A stretch of 14,602 nucleotides of DNA. Source: BRH-c25 sp964447145 (GTDB lineage: Bacteria > Bacillota > Clostridia > Lutisporales > Lutisporaceae). The notes beneath the pieces were generated by a model. It was not told the origin of the DNA, did no database searches, and saw only the letters and a program-made list of their open reading frames with translations. Location of the stretch: the NCBI GenBank assembly GCA_964447145.1, contig CAYURW010000067.1:1-14602 (forward strand), in the 5' to 3' direction. Made by a program: the position numbers and the translations under genes. Shown here piece by piece: positions 1-6,868 of this stretch (position 1 is the stretch's first letter; the number at the start of each line of letters is the position of its first letter).

Positions 1-1
1 G

Positions 2-61
2 GGCAGCTATGGAATGGGCAGCTATGGAATGGGCAGCTATGGCATGGGCAGTTATGGCAAT
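2..61 (+). repeat. 15-bp in-frame tandem repeat (GSYGM units)
   Basis: There are four consecutive 15-bp units of the form GGC AGC TAT GGA ATG. The first two are identical, and the third and fourth differ at one to a few positions. The array is in frame, so unit gain or loss changes protein length without a frameshift. It runs off the left edge, so the true copy number is unknown. Confidence 0.85.
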
Positions 62-133
62 GTCCGCACAGTCGGCTCAGTAACGGATATACCTTTGGAC
101 AGGATTGCCGCAGTTGTACGTAATGCTGTGTAA
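2..133 (+). CDS. Gly/Tyr-rich small protein, 3' end only (paralogue of the next gene)
   Basis: Only the last 43 codons are present; the 5' part lies outside the window. The visible protein starts with four GSYGM-like pentapeptides and then has the tail NVRTVGSVTDIPLDRIAAVV, closing with RNAV. This tail is almost identical to that of the gene at 178-531. At the DNA level the two tails differ at only a few bases, so this is a recent tandem duplicate. Function is unknown. The conserved tail could be the last strand of a small beta-barrel (see the full-length copy). The two genes are 44 bp apart with no terminator visible between them, so they are probably co-transcribed. The repeat makes copy-number variation or assembly collapse likely at the window edge. 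Confidence 0.8.
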   Translation, partial: GSYGMGSYGMGSYGMGSYGNVRTVGSVTDIPLDRIAAVVRNAV

Positions 134-177
134 TAAACTTAAGCGAGAAGTTCAATAAAGCGAAAGGAGGTGAAATA

Positions 178-531
178 ATGGCAACTGGATTTGGCTACGA
201 GGGAGTAGCCGGCTTTACCGGTAATATTTATGACCTGCTTTTGAACTATATAGGAGAAACCGTGACAATATTCACTACAAGCGGGGGAGACTCGGGTTAC
301 GGTTTTACAGGTGTTATTCTCTCCGTAAATCAATGTTTTGTCAGGCTTGTGACCCACATAGGGCCGGCCCCAAGCTGCCCGCTGGGAAGCTGCTGCGGTG
401 TGCCCGGAGGTATGGGCGGCTATGGTATGAATGGCTACGGCACGGGCGGCTATGGCAATGTCCGCACAGTCGGCTCGGTAACAGATATACCTTTGGACAG
501 GATTGCCGCAGTTGTAAGCAATGCTGTATAA
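178..531 (+). CDS. Small Gly-rich protein with a possible Sm-like/DUF2642-like core, unknown function
   Basis: A 117-residue protein with an excellent ribosome binding site (AAAGGAGGTG) just before the ATG. Residues 25-60 (ETVTIFTTSGG, then GFTGVILSVNQCFVRLVT) look like the strand-turn-strand pattern of small beta-barrel folds. A Cys-rich patch (CPLGSCC, about 67-73) follows, then a Gly/Tyr linker at about 78-94 made of three degenerate five-residue repeats. The C-terminal strand-like tail is GSVTDIPLDRIAAVVSNAV. I recall similar short proteins in Clostridia and Bacilli annotated as hypothetical or DUF2642-like, with a spore-coat role sometimes suspected; neither is proven here. No signal peptide or membrane segment is visible. 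The upstream paralogue is nearly identical in its last 27 residues but has a different repeat region. The gene ends at a strong hairpin. Confidence 0.85.
   Translation: MATGFGYEGVAGFTGNIYDLLLNYIGETVTIFTTSGGDSGYGFTGVILSVNQCFVRLVTHIGPAPSCPLGSCCGVPGGMGGYGMNGYGTGGYGNVRTVGSVTDIPLDRIAAVVSNAV
415..459 (+). repeat. Degenerate 15-bp in-frame repeats in the Gly-rich linker
   Basis: Three five-codon units encode GGYGM, NGYGT and GGYGN (residues 80-94). They have the same 15-bp period and position as the cleaner repeats of the upstream copy. This supports expansion or contraction by slippage in an otherwise conserved protein. Confidence 0.6.
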
Positions 532-540
532 GTATATTAA

Positions 541-573
541 ATAAACCCAAGCCAAACAATGGCTTGGGTTTAT
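541..573. terminator. Bidirectional hairpin terminator between convergent genes
   Basis: A perfect 13-bp stem, ATAAACCCAAGCC, pairs with its exact complement across a 7-nt loop (554-560). The T-rich or A-rich flank is part of the stem on both sides. It lies between the + strand gene ending at 531 and the minus-strand bactofilin stop codon at 574-576, so it can end both transcripts. Confidence 0.8.
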
Positions 574-942
574 TCATATCTCCCCCGGGTGGTCGGTTAT
601 TATACTGCAATTGCCTGCGAATATCGCACCTTCGTCAATAATGATGCTTTTGACTGTAATGTCTCCCATAAGCCTTGCAGAAGTTGTAATATGGAGTTGG
701 GAGGCAGCGGTCACATTACCTTCTACTGCTCCGGCAACAAATGCATTTTCCGCATTTACGTTGCCTTTGATCATCCCCTCTTCCCCAATGATCAGGCTCC
801 CTTTTACGTTAATCCCTCCATGGACCATACCGTCTAATCTAACGGTGCCCTCGGCATTTAAAGTACCTTCAAGAGTTGTTCCCCTGCCTATGATTGTGTC
901 TATTTTTTCGCTGCTTATGGGTTTTTTGCTTGAACCGAGCAT
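574..942 (-). CDS. Bactofilin family polymer-forming cytoskeletal protein (DUF583)
   Basis: A 122-residue protein. After a short polar N-terminus (about 1-14), residues 15-113 show the bactofilin right-handed beta-helix pattern: short repeats rich in Gly and hydrophobic residues such as IIGRGTTLEGTLNAEGTVRLDG, VKGSLIIGEEGMIKGNV and AGAVEGNVTA. Length and order fit the family, whose members form nucleotide-independent filaments at the membrane and guide cell-wall enzymes or shape. An AAGGGGG ribosome binding site lies seven bases before the ATG. The gene starts 15 bp after the stop of the M23 peptidase, so the two form an operon. A bactofilin next to an M23 peptidase is a known pairing in other bacteria (for example in Helicobacter and Caulobacter relatives), which supports a peptidoglycan-shaping role here by inference. 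Confidence 0.93.
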   Translation of the reverse strand: MLGSSKKPISSEKIDTIIGRGTTLEGTLNAEGTVRLDGMVHGGINVKGSLIIGEEGMIKGNVNAENAFVAGAVEGNVTAASQLHITTSARLMGDITVKSIIIDEGAIFAGNCSIITDHPGEI

Positions 943-957
943 AACAATGCCCCCTTA

Positions 958-1917
958 TTAAATTTTATCGCTAAAGTACTTTGCGGGATTGACATTTTTG
1001 CCATTGATCTTAACTTCATAGTGGAGATGGGTTCCCGTACTTCTTCCTGTGCTGCCTGCTTTTGAAATGGCTTGTCCCTTCCTGACTTTATCCCCTTGCT
1101 CCACCAATAGCTTGGAATTATGGGCATACAGAGTGGTAATTCCATAACCGTGGGATATAATTACTGTTTTGCCGTATCCTGCATTCCAGCCTGAGAATAT
1201 AACTATGCCGTCCCCTGTAGCTGCAACAGTCTGACCATAGGAGGCCCCCAGATCGATTCCACCGTGAAACTCGCTGCCTCTGCTTGTAAAGGGGTTCTTT
1301 CGGTAGCCAAAGCCGGCAGTTATAGAGGCAGTGACCGGCATAATGGACGGCTTTGCGTTCAGGTATGCAATCTGGCTTTTTATAGGGCCGAGAGAATCAT
1401 TTATAAGTTGTTTCTGGGCTGCAATCTTGTCGGATAAGGATGCAAAATCAGATTCAATGCCGGCAATTTTGTCCGACATGTCAGGGCCTGTCCCATTTCC
1501 GGACAGAGCTGCGGGAGAGCTGATTCCCAGAGAGATAATTCTGGATTCGCTGCTTTTACTCTGGGCAGAAGGGGAAATACCTACTGTCTTTTTAATATCC
1601 TCAAGCATTCTAAAATTTTCTTCCAAATGCTCTTTTATATCTTCGGAGCTTTTTTGCAGATCTTCAATTTCAGATTTTTGGGAGCTGTTGATGGATGTAA
1701 GATTTCCTATTTCTTTGAGGCTGATATCGTATTTGAGCTTAAGGGAAGTCAATGCAGAAAAACATGCTATAGATAAAATGACAAACAACACAGAAGATAC
1801 TGTGATGAGCTTGGGAAGCCATGCCGGAATTCTGCATGATTTGACAGAAGACTTGCTTTCAGGAATAAACATGAAAGTGGCATAATTTTTTTTATTTTTT
1901 ATTAGGGCTTTTTTCAA
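958..1917 (-). CDS. Membrane-anchored M23 (LytM-type) peptidoglycan endopeptidase
   Basis: Domain order, numbered from the TTG start at 1917 (319 residues): basic cytosolic N-terminus, one transmembrane helix at about 33-55, heptad-rich coiled-coil stretches at about 61-111 and 147-187, then a C-terminal LytM domain from about 197. The Zn/catalytic residues are all visible: HGGID (H218, D222), LYAH (H266) and HLH (H297, H299). It should therefore be an active zinc endopeptidase cutting peptide crosslinks outside the membrane. The start is uncertain. The first ATG (1950) has no ribosome binding site, and a second ATG (1926) directly abuts AAGGA, which is too close. The TTG at 1917 has AAGGA at nine bases' spacing and gives the family-like start MKKALIKNKK. 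It is the first gene of an operon with bactofilin and diverges from the ykuS-like gene. Confidence 0.93.
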   Translation of the reverse strand: MKKALIKNKKNYATFMFIPESKSSVKSCRIPAWLPKLITVSSVLFVILSIACFSALTSLKLKYDISLKEIGNLTSINSSQKSEIEDLQKSSEDIKEHLEENFRMLEDIKKTVGISPSAQSKSSESRIISLGISSPAALSGNGTGPDMSDKIAGIESDFASLSDKIAAQKQLINDSLGPIKSQIAYLNAKPSIMPVTASITAGFGYRKNPFTSRGSEFHGGIDLGASYGQTVAATGDGIVIFSGWNAGYGKTVIISHGYGITTLYAHNSKLLVEQGDKVRKGQAISKAGSTGRSTGTHLHYEVKINGKNVNPAKYFSDKI

Positions 1918-2030
1918 TTGAATCATTCCTTGCGAATACTTAATAACCATTTTAATCTAATTATGCCATAATGTACAGTCCCAAAAAATAATAATAATTC
2001 TACTTTTGCAATTGCCCACACAAAAACGTC

Positions 2031-2117
2031 CGGCGCATAGGAAAATATTCCGGCATATTAGCCCTTCGACGGTATAACGCCATTGAAAAGCGCCGAATAA
2101 AAAATAAATATTCGGCG
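2031..2117 (+). promoter_or_regulatory. Possible structured leader with two mutually exclusive stems
   Basis: The segment GCGCCGAATA at 2090-2099 can pair in two ways. It pairs upstream with CGGCGC (2031-2036), closing a roughly 53-nt interior, or downstream through CGCCGAATA with the exact complement TATTCGGCG (2109-2117) across a 9-nt A/T loop. The downstream stem is 9 bp and perfect. Alternative pairings of this kind are typical of attenuators and riboswitches. I do not recognise the interior as any known riboswitch, and no T-run follows the downstream stem. The spacer also holds the promoters of the divergent M23 operon and the ykuS-like gene. Confidence 0.35.
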
Positions 2118-2188
2118 ACAATATTATGCATAGGTGCTTGTAAATAAAATATCCCGTTGCCATGGGAAAAATATACGGAGGTATGAAT

Positions 2189-2473
2189 ATGAAGAAGGTA
2201 GGCATAGAGAAGACTTTGAAAAACGTAAAAAGGTATTTGGAAAACAGGGATTGTTCCGTGGAGCTGCTGAATGAAAGCAATAAGGAGTCTCAGGGGACCC
2301 TGAACAGTTTTGATGCAATCGTGGTTAGCGGATCCGATTCCAATCTTATGGGAATACAGGATATAGCGACCGGTACCGAAATAATAGATGCCTCGGGAAA
2401 GACTGAGAATGAAATATATAATGAGGTGCTGAGGGCATCAGAAATGAAAAAAGATAAGGGCGGCTTCCATTGA
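2189..2473 (+). CDS. YkuS-like protein, UPF0180 family, function unknown
   Basis: A 94-residue protein whose pattern matches B. subtilis YkuS: KKVGIEKTLKNVKRYLENRDCSVE at the start, then DAIVVSGSDSNLMGIQDIATGTEIIDASGKTENEIYNEV. The conserved VVSGSDSNLMGI segment is the family hallmark. No catalytic role is known for the family. Start choice: GGAGG at 2177-2181 is followed by ATG at 2183 and ATG at 2189. The second has the proper 7-nt spacing, and the longer frame from 2162 would include the ribosome binding site itself. It is probably the first gene of its transcript. The downstream DUF72 gene follows after 130 bp that contain a strong dyad. Confidence 0.88.
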   Translation: MKKVGIEKTLKNVKRYLENRDCSVELLNESNKESQGTLNSFDAIVVSGSDSNLMGIQDIATGTEIIDASGKTENEIYNEVLRASEMKKDKGGFH

Positions 2474-2533
2474 GCGGAAGGTACTTCATTAGTATGAAAA
2501 ATTAAAGTGGAAAGATACTTCCATTCGTTATAA

Positions 2534-2582
2534 AATAAAGGTATGCATTGGAAAACTTTTTTAATATATGCATACCTTTATT
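2534..2582. repeat. Perfect 15-bp inverted repeat between ykuS-like and DUF72 genes
   Basis: AATAAAGGTATGCAT at 2534-2548 is followed, after 19 nt, by its exact complement ATGCATACCTTTATT at 2568-2582. The DUF72 ribosome binding site (GGGGGTG at 2591-2597) lies just downstream. The stem is only moderately GC-rich and lacks a following T-run beyond TTTATT. It could be a weak terminator for the ykuS-like gene, a protein-binding dyad, or a hairpin in the DUF72 leader. The spacer also contains AAAACTTTT, a smaller dyad. Confidence 0.6.
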
Positions 2583-2603
2583 ACGTTTATGGGGGTGCAA
2601 GGC

Positions 2604-3374
2604 ATGCTGCGCATAGGGACATCCGGGTACAGCTATAAGGATTGGATAGGGCCCTTTTATCCCGATAACACCAAGGCCGGGGACATGCTGGAAATTTATT
2701 CGGATACCTTTAACTTTACGGAAATCAACTCTACCTATTATAAAATACCCAATTCCTTCATGTTTTTTAATATGCAGAAGAAGACGGGGGATAATTTTGT
2801 TTTTACTGTCAAGCTGCATCAGTCCATGACCCATGGGAGAGACGCAGGAGATAAGAATTACAAGGATTTTACTGATGCTGTGGATATTTTGAAGCAGGTC
2901 CGCAAGCTTGGCTGCCTTGTGGCGCAGTTTCCTTATTCCTTTCATTTCAGCAAGGCAAATATAGATTACATAAGAGATCTCAGAGAGAGGTTTGATTCAT
3001 TTGATCTTGCTGTGGAATTCAGGAATAATAGTTGGGTCAATGATGAAACTGTGGAATTCCTCCGGGGGGAAGAGTTGGGTTATATCTGTGTGGATGAGCC
3101 TTCAATTTCGGGACTTTTGGACAGCAGGGCAATAACCACTTCAAAAATTTCATATATACGGCTTCATGGAAGAAACAGTGATAAATGGTGGAACCACGGG
3201 GAAGCCTACGAAAGGTATAACTATCTTTACAAGGAAGAGGAGCTTGCGCAGTGGAAAAATAAAATATCGGAGCTTGATAAAAAGTCTGAAACCTGTTTTG
3301 TAAGCTTTAACAACCATTTTAGGGCCCAGGCCGTAATAAACGGAATCATGCTCAAAAAGCTAATGGGATCATAA
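2604..3374 (+). CDS. DUF72 (YecE-like) protein
   Basis: A 256-residue protein of the DUF72 family, a TIM-barrel-like fold of unknown biochemical role. Family features seen: LRIGTSGYSYKDWIGPFYP at the N-terminus, FNFTEINSTYYKIP, the block FVFTVKLHQSMTH, LVAQFPYSFHF, LAVEFRNNSW, YIRLHGRN near 190, and the C-terminal CFVSFNNHFRAQAVING. Start choice: the ATG at 2604 has GGGGGTG six bases upstream and gives the usual MLRIGTSGY start. The frame is open back to 2568, but that extension lies inside the inverted repeat and has no ribosome binding site. The nitroreductase starts 20 bp after the stop, so the two are likely co-transcribed. Confidence 0.93.
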   Translation: MLRIGTSGYSYKDWIGPFYPDNTKAGDMLEIYSDTFNFTEINSTYYKIPNSFMFFNMQKKTGDNFVFTVKLHQSMTHGRDAGDKNYKDFTDAVDILKQVRKLGCLVAQFPYSFHFSKANIDYIRDLRERFDSFDLAVEFRNNSWVNDETVEFLRGEELGYICVDEPSISGLLDSRAITTSKISYIRLHGRNSDKWWNHGEAYERYNYLYKEEELAQWKNKISELDKKSETCFVSFNNHFRAQAVINGIMLKKLMGS

Positions 3375-3394
3375 CAGTGAAGGAGAGTGTTAAT

Positions 3395-3892
3395 ATGAAG
3401 GAAATACTGGAAAGAAGGAGCATCAGGAAATATACAAATGAGCCGGTATCAGGGGACGACATAAGTGATTTGCTTAGGGCTGCCATGGCGGCGCCTTCCG
3501 CTCATAACAGCCAGCCCTGGGAATTCATTGTTGTAGAGGACAGGCAGCTTCTAATACAAATCACCAGTTTTCACCCTTACTCAAAAATGTTGAAGGAAGC
3601 GCCTGCGGCTATTGTTGTGTGCGGGGATCAAAAAAGAGACCATTCGGGATTCTGGGTGCAGGATTGTTCTGCAGCCACTGAGAACATATTACTGGAGGTG
3701 CAGTATAAAGGCCTTGGAGCAGTGTGGATCGGAGTATATCCCCATGAACATCTCATTGAAAAAGTAAGAAAAATATTCGGGATCCCGGAGCATGTAATAC
3801 CTTTGAACATAATTGCAGTAGGGCACCCGGCTGAGACAAAAGAACCGGGGAACAGATATGAAGAAAAGAGGGTGCATAGGAATAAATGGTGA
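3395..3892 (+). CDS. Nitroreductase family FMN-dependent oxidoreductase
   Basis: A 165-residue protein. The N-terminal RRSIRKYTNEPV and APSAHNSQPWEF motifs are the FMN-binding signature of the nitroreductase fold. The mid-protein AATENILLEVQYKGLGAVWIGV and the C-terminal VIPLNIIAVGHPAE complete the domain. Such enzymes reduce nitro compounds, quinones or flavins with NAD(P)H; the substrate cannot be told from sequence. Start choice: AGGAG at 3381-3385 lies nine bases before the ATG at 3395. A GTG at 3377 in the same frame precedes that binding site and is unlikely. It is co-directional with the DUF72 gene, and 169 bp of regulatory spacer follow before hutH. Confidence 0.92.
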   Translation: MKEILERRSIRKYTNEPVSGDDISDLLRAAMAAPSAHNSQPWEFIVVEDRQLLIQITSFHPYSKMLKEAPAAIVVCGDQKRDHSGFWVQDCSAATENILLEVQYKGLGAVWIGVYPHEHLIEKVRKIFGIPEHVIPLNIIAVGHPAETKEPGNRYEEKRVHRNKW

Positions 3893-3956
3893 TGAAACTG
3901 TGCGAGACTGCATAGGATATGCCGGTATAGAAATAACATACAACCTTGGGCCTATG

Positions 3957-4011
3957 TTTACTTTGGAAGTATGATTCTGATAAAATGTAATATATGAATG
4001 TATACTTACAT
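3957..4011 (+). promoter_or_regulatory. Candidate hutH promoter and overlapping dyad
   Basis: TTTACT (3957-3962) and TAAAAT (3981-3986) are spaced 18 bp apart, a reasonable sigma-A match about 75 bp before hutH. Just downstream, ATGTAA (3985-3990) and TTACAT (4006-4011) form a 6-bp inverted repeat, and a tighter pair ATGTA/TACAT sits at 3998-4011. The dyad overlaps the expected transcription start, so it could be an operator for a hut regulator. This is read by eye only. Confidence 0.4.
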
Positions 4012-4061
4012 CCGGCAAAGAAAGTAGTTTTGCTATTCTAATAAATAAGGAGTGTGTTCTA

Positions 4062-5588
4062 ATGGGGCATTTGTTAATTGACGGGGAGCATCTGACTATA
4101 GAAGAGGTCATTGGTGCTGCTAGAAGCAACGATACTGTCGGACTGTCAGAGGAGGCAGTGGAAAGAATAATAAAATCCAGGGGCTATGTTGATGCTTTGG
4201 TAGACAGGGGGGCGATAGTATACGGAATAACTACGGGCTTTGGGAAGTTCAGCGATGTATTTATTTCGAAGGAAGACACCAGGGCTCTTCAGAAGAACCT
4301 TATTGTGAGTCATTCATGTTCCCTGGGAGACCCACTTCCGGAGGAGGTCGTAAGGGCAGTCATGCTTTTAAGGGCTAATGCTCTGGCAAAGGGTTTTTCC
4401 GGAATAAGAATAGAAACTGTAAATACCCTGGTTGAAATGCTCAACAAGGGAGTGCATCCCGTTATCCCGGAAAAAGGCTCCCTAGGGGCCAGCGGGGATC
4501 TGGCACCTCTTGCCTGTATGGTACTTGTTATGCTGGGAGAAGGAGAAGCATATTACAAAGGGGTAAGGATGGCAGGTAAGGAGGCTATGGATAAGGCGGG
4601 AATCAAAACGGTCGAGCTGACTTCCAAAGAAGGTCTTGCCCTGATAAATGGTACTCCTGTAATGACTGCCATAGGTGCCCTTGCGGTACATGATGCAGAG
4701 AACCTCTTAAAAAATGCCGATATAATATCTTCCTTGACCCTTGAGGCCCTCAAAGGCATAACGACAGCCTTTGACAAGAAGGTGCATGAAGTAAGGGGCC
4801 AGGCAGGACAGATGGCAGTTGCACGAAATATTCTGAGGCTTGTTGAAGGAAGCGAGCTTACAACCACCCAAGGGCAGGTAAGGGTACAGGATGCATATAC
4901 ATTGAGGTGCATACCCCAAATACATGGTGCCAGCAAGGATGCCGTTCAATATGTCAGGGACAAGATATCAATAGAGCTTAATGCGGCTACGGACAATCCC
5001 CTTGTGTTTGCGGAGGATGACCAGGTGATCTCCGGCGGGAATTTCCACGGGCAGCCTATAGCTCTTGCTATGGATTTCCTCGGAATTGCGGTATCGGAGC
5101 TTGCAAATGTTTCGGAAAGGCGGCTGGAAAGGCTGGTCAATCCGCAGTTGAATGACCTTCCTGCTTTTCTTACCAGAAAGGGAGGATTGAATTCCGGTTT
5201 TATGATCACTCAATATACTGCCGCTTCAATTGTATCGGAAAATAAAATTCTGGCCCATCCCGCAAGTGTGGATTCTATCCCTTCTTCCGCAAATCAGGAG
5301 GATCATGTTAGCATGGGGACCACGGCTGCCAGAAAGGCCAGGACTATATTGGACAATGTGCAGAAAGTCCTTGGGATTGAAGCTTTTGCGGCATCACAGG
5401 CAATAAGCTTCAGAGGGGACGTAAAGCTCGGCCTGGGCACTGCGGAGGCTTACAGGGTTATAAGGGGAGAGGTAAGGCCTGTCGATGAGGACAGGGTGAT
5501 GAATATAGAAATGAATAAACTGGATAAGATCGTCAAATCCGGAGATTTGATACGGGCAGCGGAAAGCGCAGTGGGAGAGCTGGAATAA
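4062..5588 (+). CDS. hutH: Histidine ammonia-lyase
   Basis: A 508-residue protein, the usual length for HutH. It removes ammonia from L-histidine to give urocanate, the first step of histidine breakdown. The MIO cofactor triad Ala143-Ser144-Gly145 is present in GSLGASGDLAPLA. Other hallmarks are YGITTGFGKFSD near 54, NLIVSHSCSLGDPLP near 79, LINGTPVMTA near 194, and VQDAYTLRCIPQIHGA followed by the TDNP region. The later SSANQEDHVSMGTTAARK block is the active-site segment typical of HutH. AAGGAG lies nine bases before the ATG. It is the first gene of hutH-hutI-fchA, with hutI beginning 20 bp after the stop. A candidate promoter and dyad lie upstream. Phenylalanine or tyrosine ammonia-lyase activity is less likely in this context. 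Confidence 0.97.
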   Translation: MGHLLIDGEHLTIEEVIGAARSNDTVGLSEEAVERIIKSRGYVDALVDRGAIVYGITTGFGKFSDVFISKEDTRALQKNLIVSHSCSLGDPLPEEVVRAVMLLRANALAKGFSGIRIETVNTLVEMLNKGVHPVIPEKGSLGASGDLAPLACMVLVMLGEGEAYYKGVRMAGKEAMDKAGIKTVELTSKEGLALINGTPVMTAIGALAVHDAENLLKNADIISSLTLEALKGITTAFDKKVHEVRGQAGQMAVARNILRLVEGSELTTTQGQVRVQDAYTLRCIPQIHGASKDAVQYVRDKISIELNAATDNPLVFAEDDQVISGGNFHGQPIALAMDFLGIAVSELANVSERRLERLVNPQLNDLPAFLTRKGGLNSGFMITQYTAASIVSENKILAHPASVDSIPSSANQEDHVSMGTTAARKARTILDNVQKVLGIEAFAASQAISFRGDVKLGLGTAEAYRVIRGEVRPVDEDRVMNIEMNKLDKIVKSGDLIRAAESAVGELE

Positions 5589-5608
5589 AATTCAGGGGAG
5601 TGAATTCT

Positions 5609-6850
5609 GTGAATGCTGATTTGATCATAAAAGCTTCAACAATAGCCTGTTGTAATGATAGAGAGGGTGCAGGAATAATCAGGGACGGATATATAGCGAT
5701 CAAGGATGGAAGGATATCCGCATTGGGGGAAGGAAATGCACCGGACAATTTAGCCGGTCCCGGCACAAGGGTTATTGACGCATTCGGAAAAACAGTGACC
5801 CCGGGGCTTATTGATTCTCACACCCATCTTGTTCATGGAGGTTCCAGAGAAAAGGAGCTTCCACTAAAGCTTCAAGGAGTTCCATACCTGAAAATTCTTG
5901 AAATGGGAGGGGGGATACTCAGTACTGTCAGAAACACGAGAGCGGCTTCAAAGGAAGAGCTAAAATTAAAGGCACAAAAAAGTCTTGACGAGATGCTTCT
6001 CCACGGAACCACTACTGTAGAGGCAAAAAGCGGCTACGGGCTCGATTTTGATACTGAGATAAAATGCCTTAGGGCGGCTGCAGAGCTTGACGTCATACAC
6101 CCCGTAGATATAATTTCAACCTATATGGGTGCCCATGCCGTTCCTGAAGAATTTAAGGGAAATGCCCGGGGATATATGGACTTCATGTTTGAGAAGGTTA
6201 TGCCCTATATCAGGGAGAATAATCTTGCGGAATTCATGGATGTTTTTTGTGAGGATGGAGTTTTTTCACCGGAGGAGGCCCGGGCAATTATGCAGAAAGG
6301 CAAAGAACAGGGATTTAAGCTTAAGATACATGCGGATGAAATAGTTCCCCTTCAGGGAGCGGAGCTTGCGGGAGAGATGGGAGCTGTCTCGGCAGAACAC
6401 CTTCTTGCCGCATCAGAGGAAGGCATTGCTGCAATGGCGGCTGCCGGGGTAACGGCAATATTGCTTCCGGGGACCTCTTTCTACCTTATGCTGGGCAAAT
6501 ATGCAGAGGCCCGTAAAATGATAGAAAAGGGTGTAAGGGTGGCAATTGCGACCGATTACAATCCCGGAACATGCCCTACCGAGAATCTGCAGGCAATTAT
6601 GACATTTGCCTGCTTCGGAATGAAAATGACTCCTGAGGAGATAATAAAGGGAATGACCTTGAATGCGGCCTACGGAGTGGACAGAGCGGCAGAGATCGGC
6701 AGCATAGAGATAGGCAAAAAAGCTGATATGGTGATTTTTGATGCCCCGAATCTTGAATATATTGTATATCATTTTGGAATGAATCATGTAAATACCGTTA
6801 TTAAGGGCGGAAAGACAGTTGTGGAAAATGGCAGAATCACAAAATACTAA
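5609..6850 (+). CDS. hutI: Imidazolonepropionase
   Basis: A 413-residue amidohydrolase-fold protein that opens the imidazolone ring of 4-imidazolone-5-propionate to N-formimino-L-glutamate. Metal and active-site residues visible: HTHLVHGGSRE (H71, H73), KIHADEI (H241), SAEHL (H264) and ATDYNPGTCPTENL (D316). A C-terminal composite domain (GSIEIGKKADMVIFDAPN) is typical of amidohydrolases. Start choice: AGGGGAG at 5594-5600 overlaps a GTG at 5600, so that codon cannot be the start. The GTG at 5609 has 8-nt spacing and gives the start NADLIIKAS. It is second in the hut operon, between hutH and fchA. Its substrate must come from urocanase, which is not encoded in this window. Confidence 0.96.
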   Translation: MNADLIIKASTIACCNDREGAGIIRDGYIAIKDGRISALGEGNAPDNLAGPGTRVIDAFGKTVTPGLIDSHTHLVHGGSREKELPLKLQGVPYLKILEMGGGILSTVRNTRAASKEELKLKAQKSLDEMLLHGTTTVEAKSGYGLDFDTEIKCLRAAAELDVIHPVDIISTYMGAHAVPEEFKGNARGYMDFMFEKVMPYIRENNLAEFMDVFCEDGVFSPEEARAIMQKGKEQGFKLKIHADEIVPLQGAELAGEMGAVSAEHLLAASEEGIAAMAAAGVTAILLPGTSFYLMLGKYAEARKMIEKGVRVAIATDYNPGTCPTENLQAIMTFACFGMKMTPEEIIKGMTLNAAYGVDRAAEIGSIEIGKKADMVIFDAPNLEYIVYHFGMNHVNTVIKGGKTVVENGRITKY

Positions 6851-6868
6851 ATTATACGGAGTGGTTTT

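Noticed and set aside
139..555. Minus-strand open frame opposite the small Gly-rich genes
   Set aside because: It crosses two convincing + strand genes, has odd composition and no ribosome binding site; a shadow of the repeats.
1331..1885. Long + strand open frame opposite the M23 gene
   Set aside because: The opposite strand encodes a complete M23 peptidase with all catalytic residues; the antisense frame shows no family pattern.
1960..1972. Palindrome ATTATG-C-CATAAT upstream of the M23 gene as an operator
   Set aside because: Short and AT-rich, and could simply be part of a promoter -10 region; not enough to call.
2031..2117. Known riboswitch classes such as c-di-GMP-I, c-di-AMP or glycine
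   Set aside because: None of the conserved cores of these classes that I can recall appear on either strand.
2162..2188. Earlier ATG for the ykuS-like gene
   Set aside because: The GGAGG ribosome binding site lies inside this extension and fits the ATG at 2189.
4553..4936. Minus-strand open frames within hutH
   Set aside because: They are antisense to a well-conserved enzyme and have no start signals.
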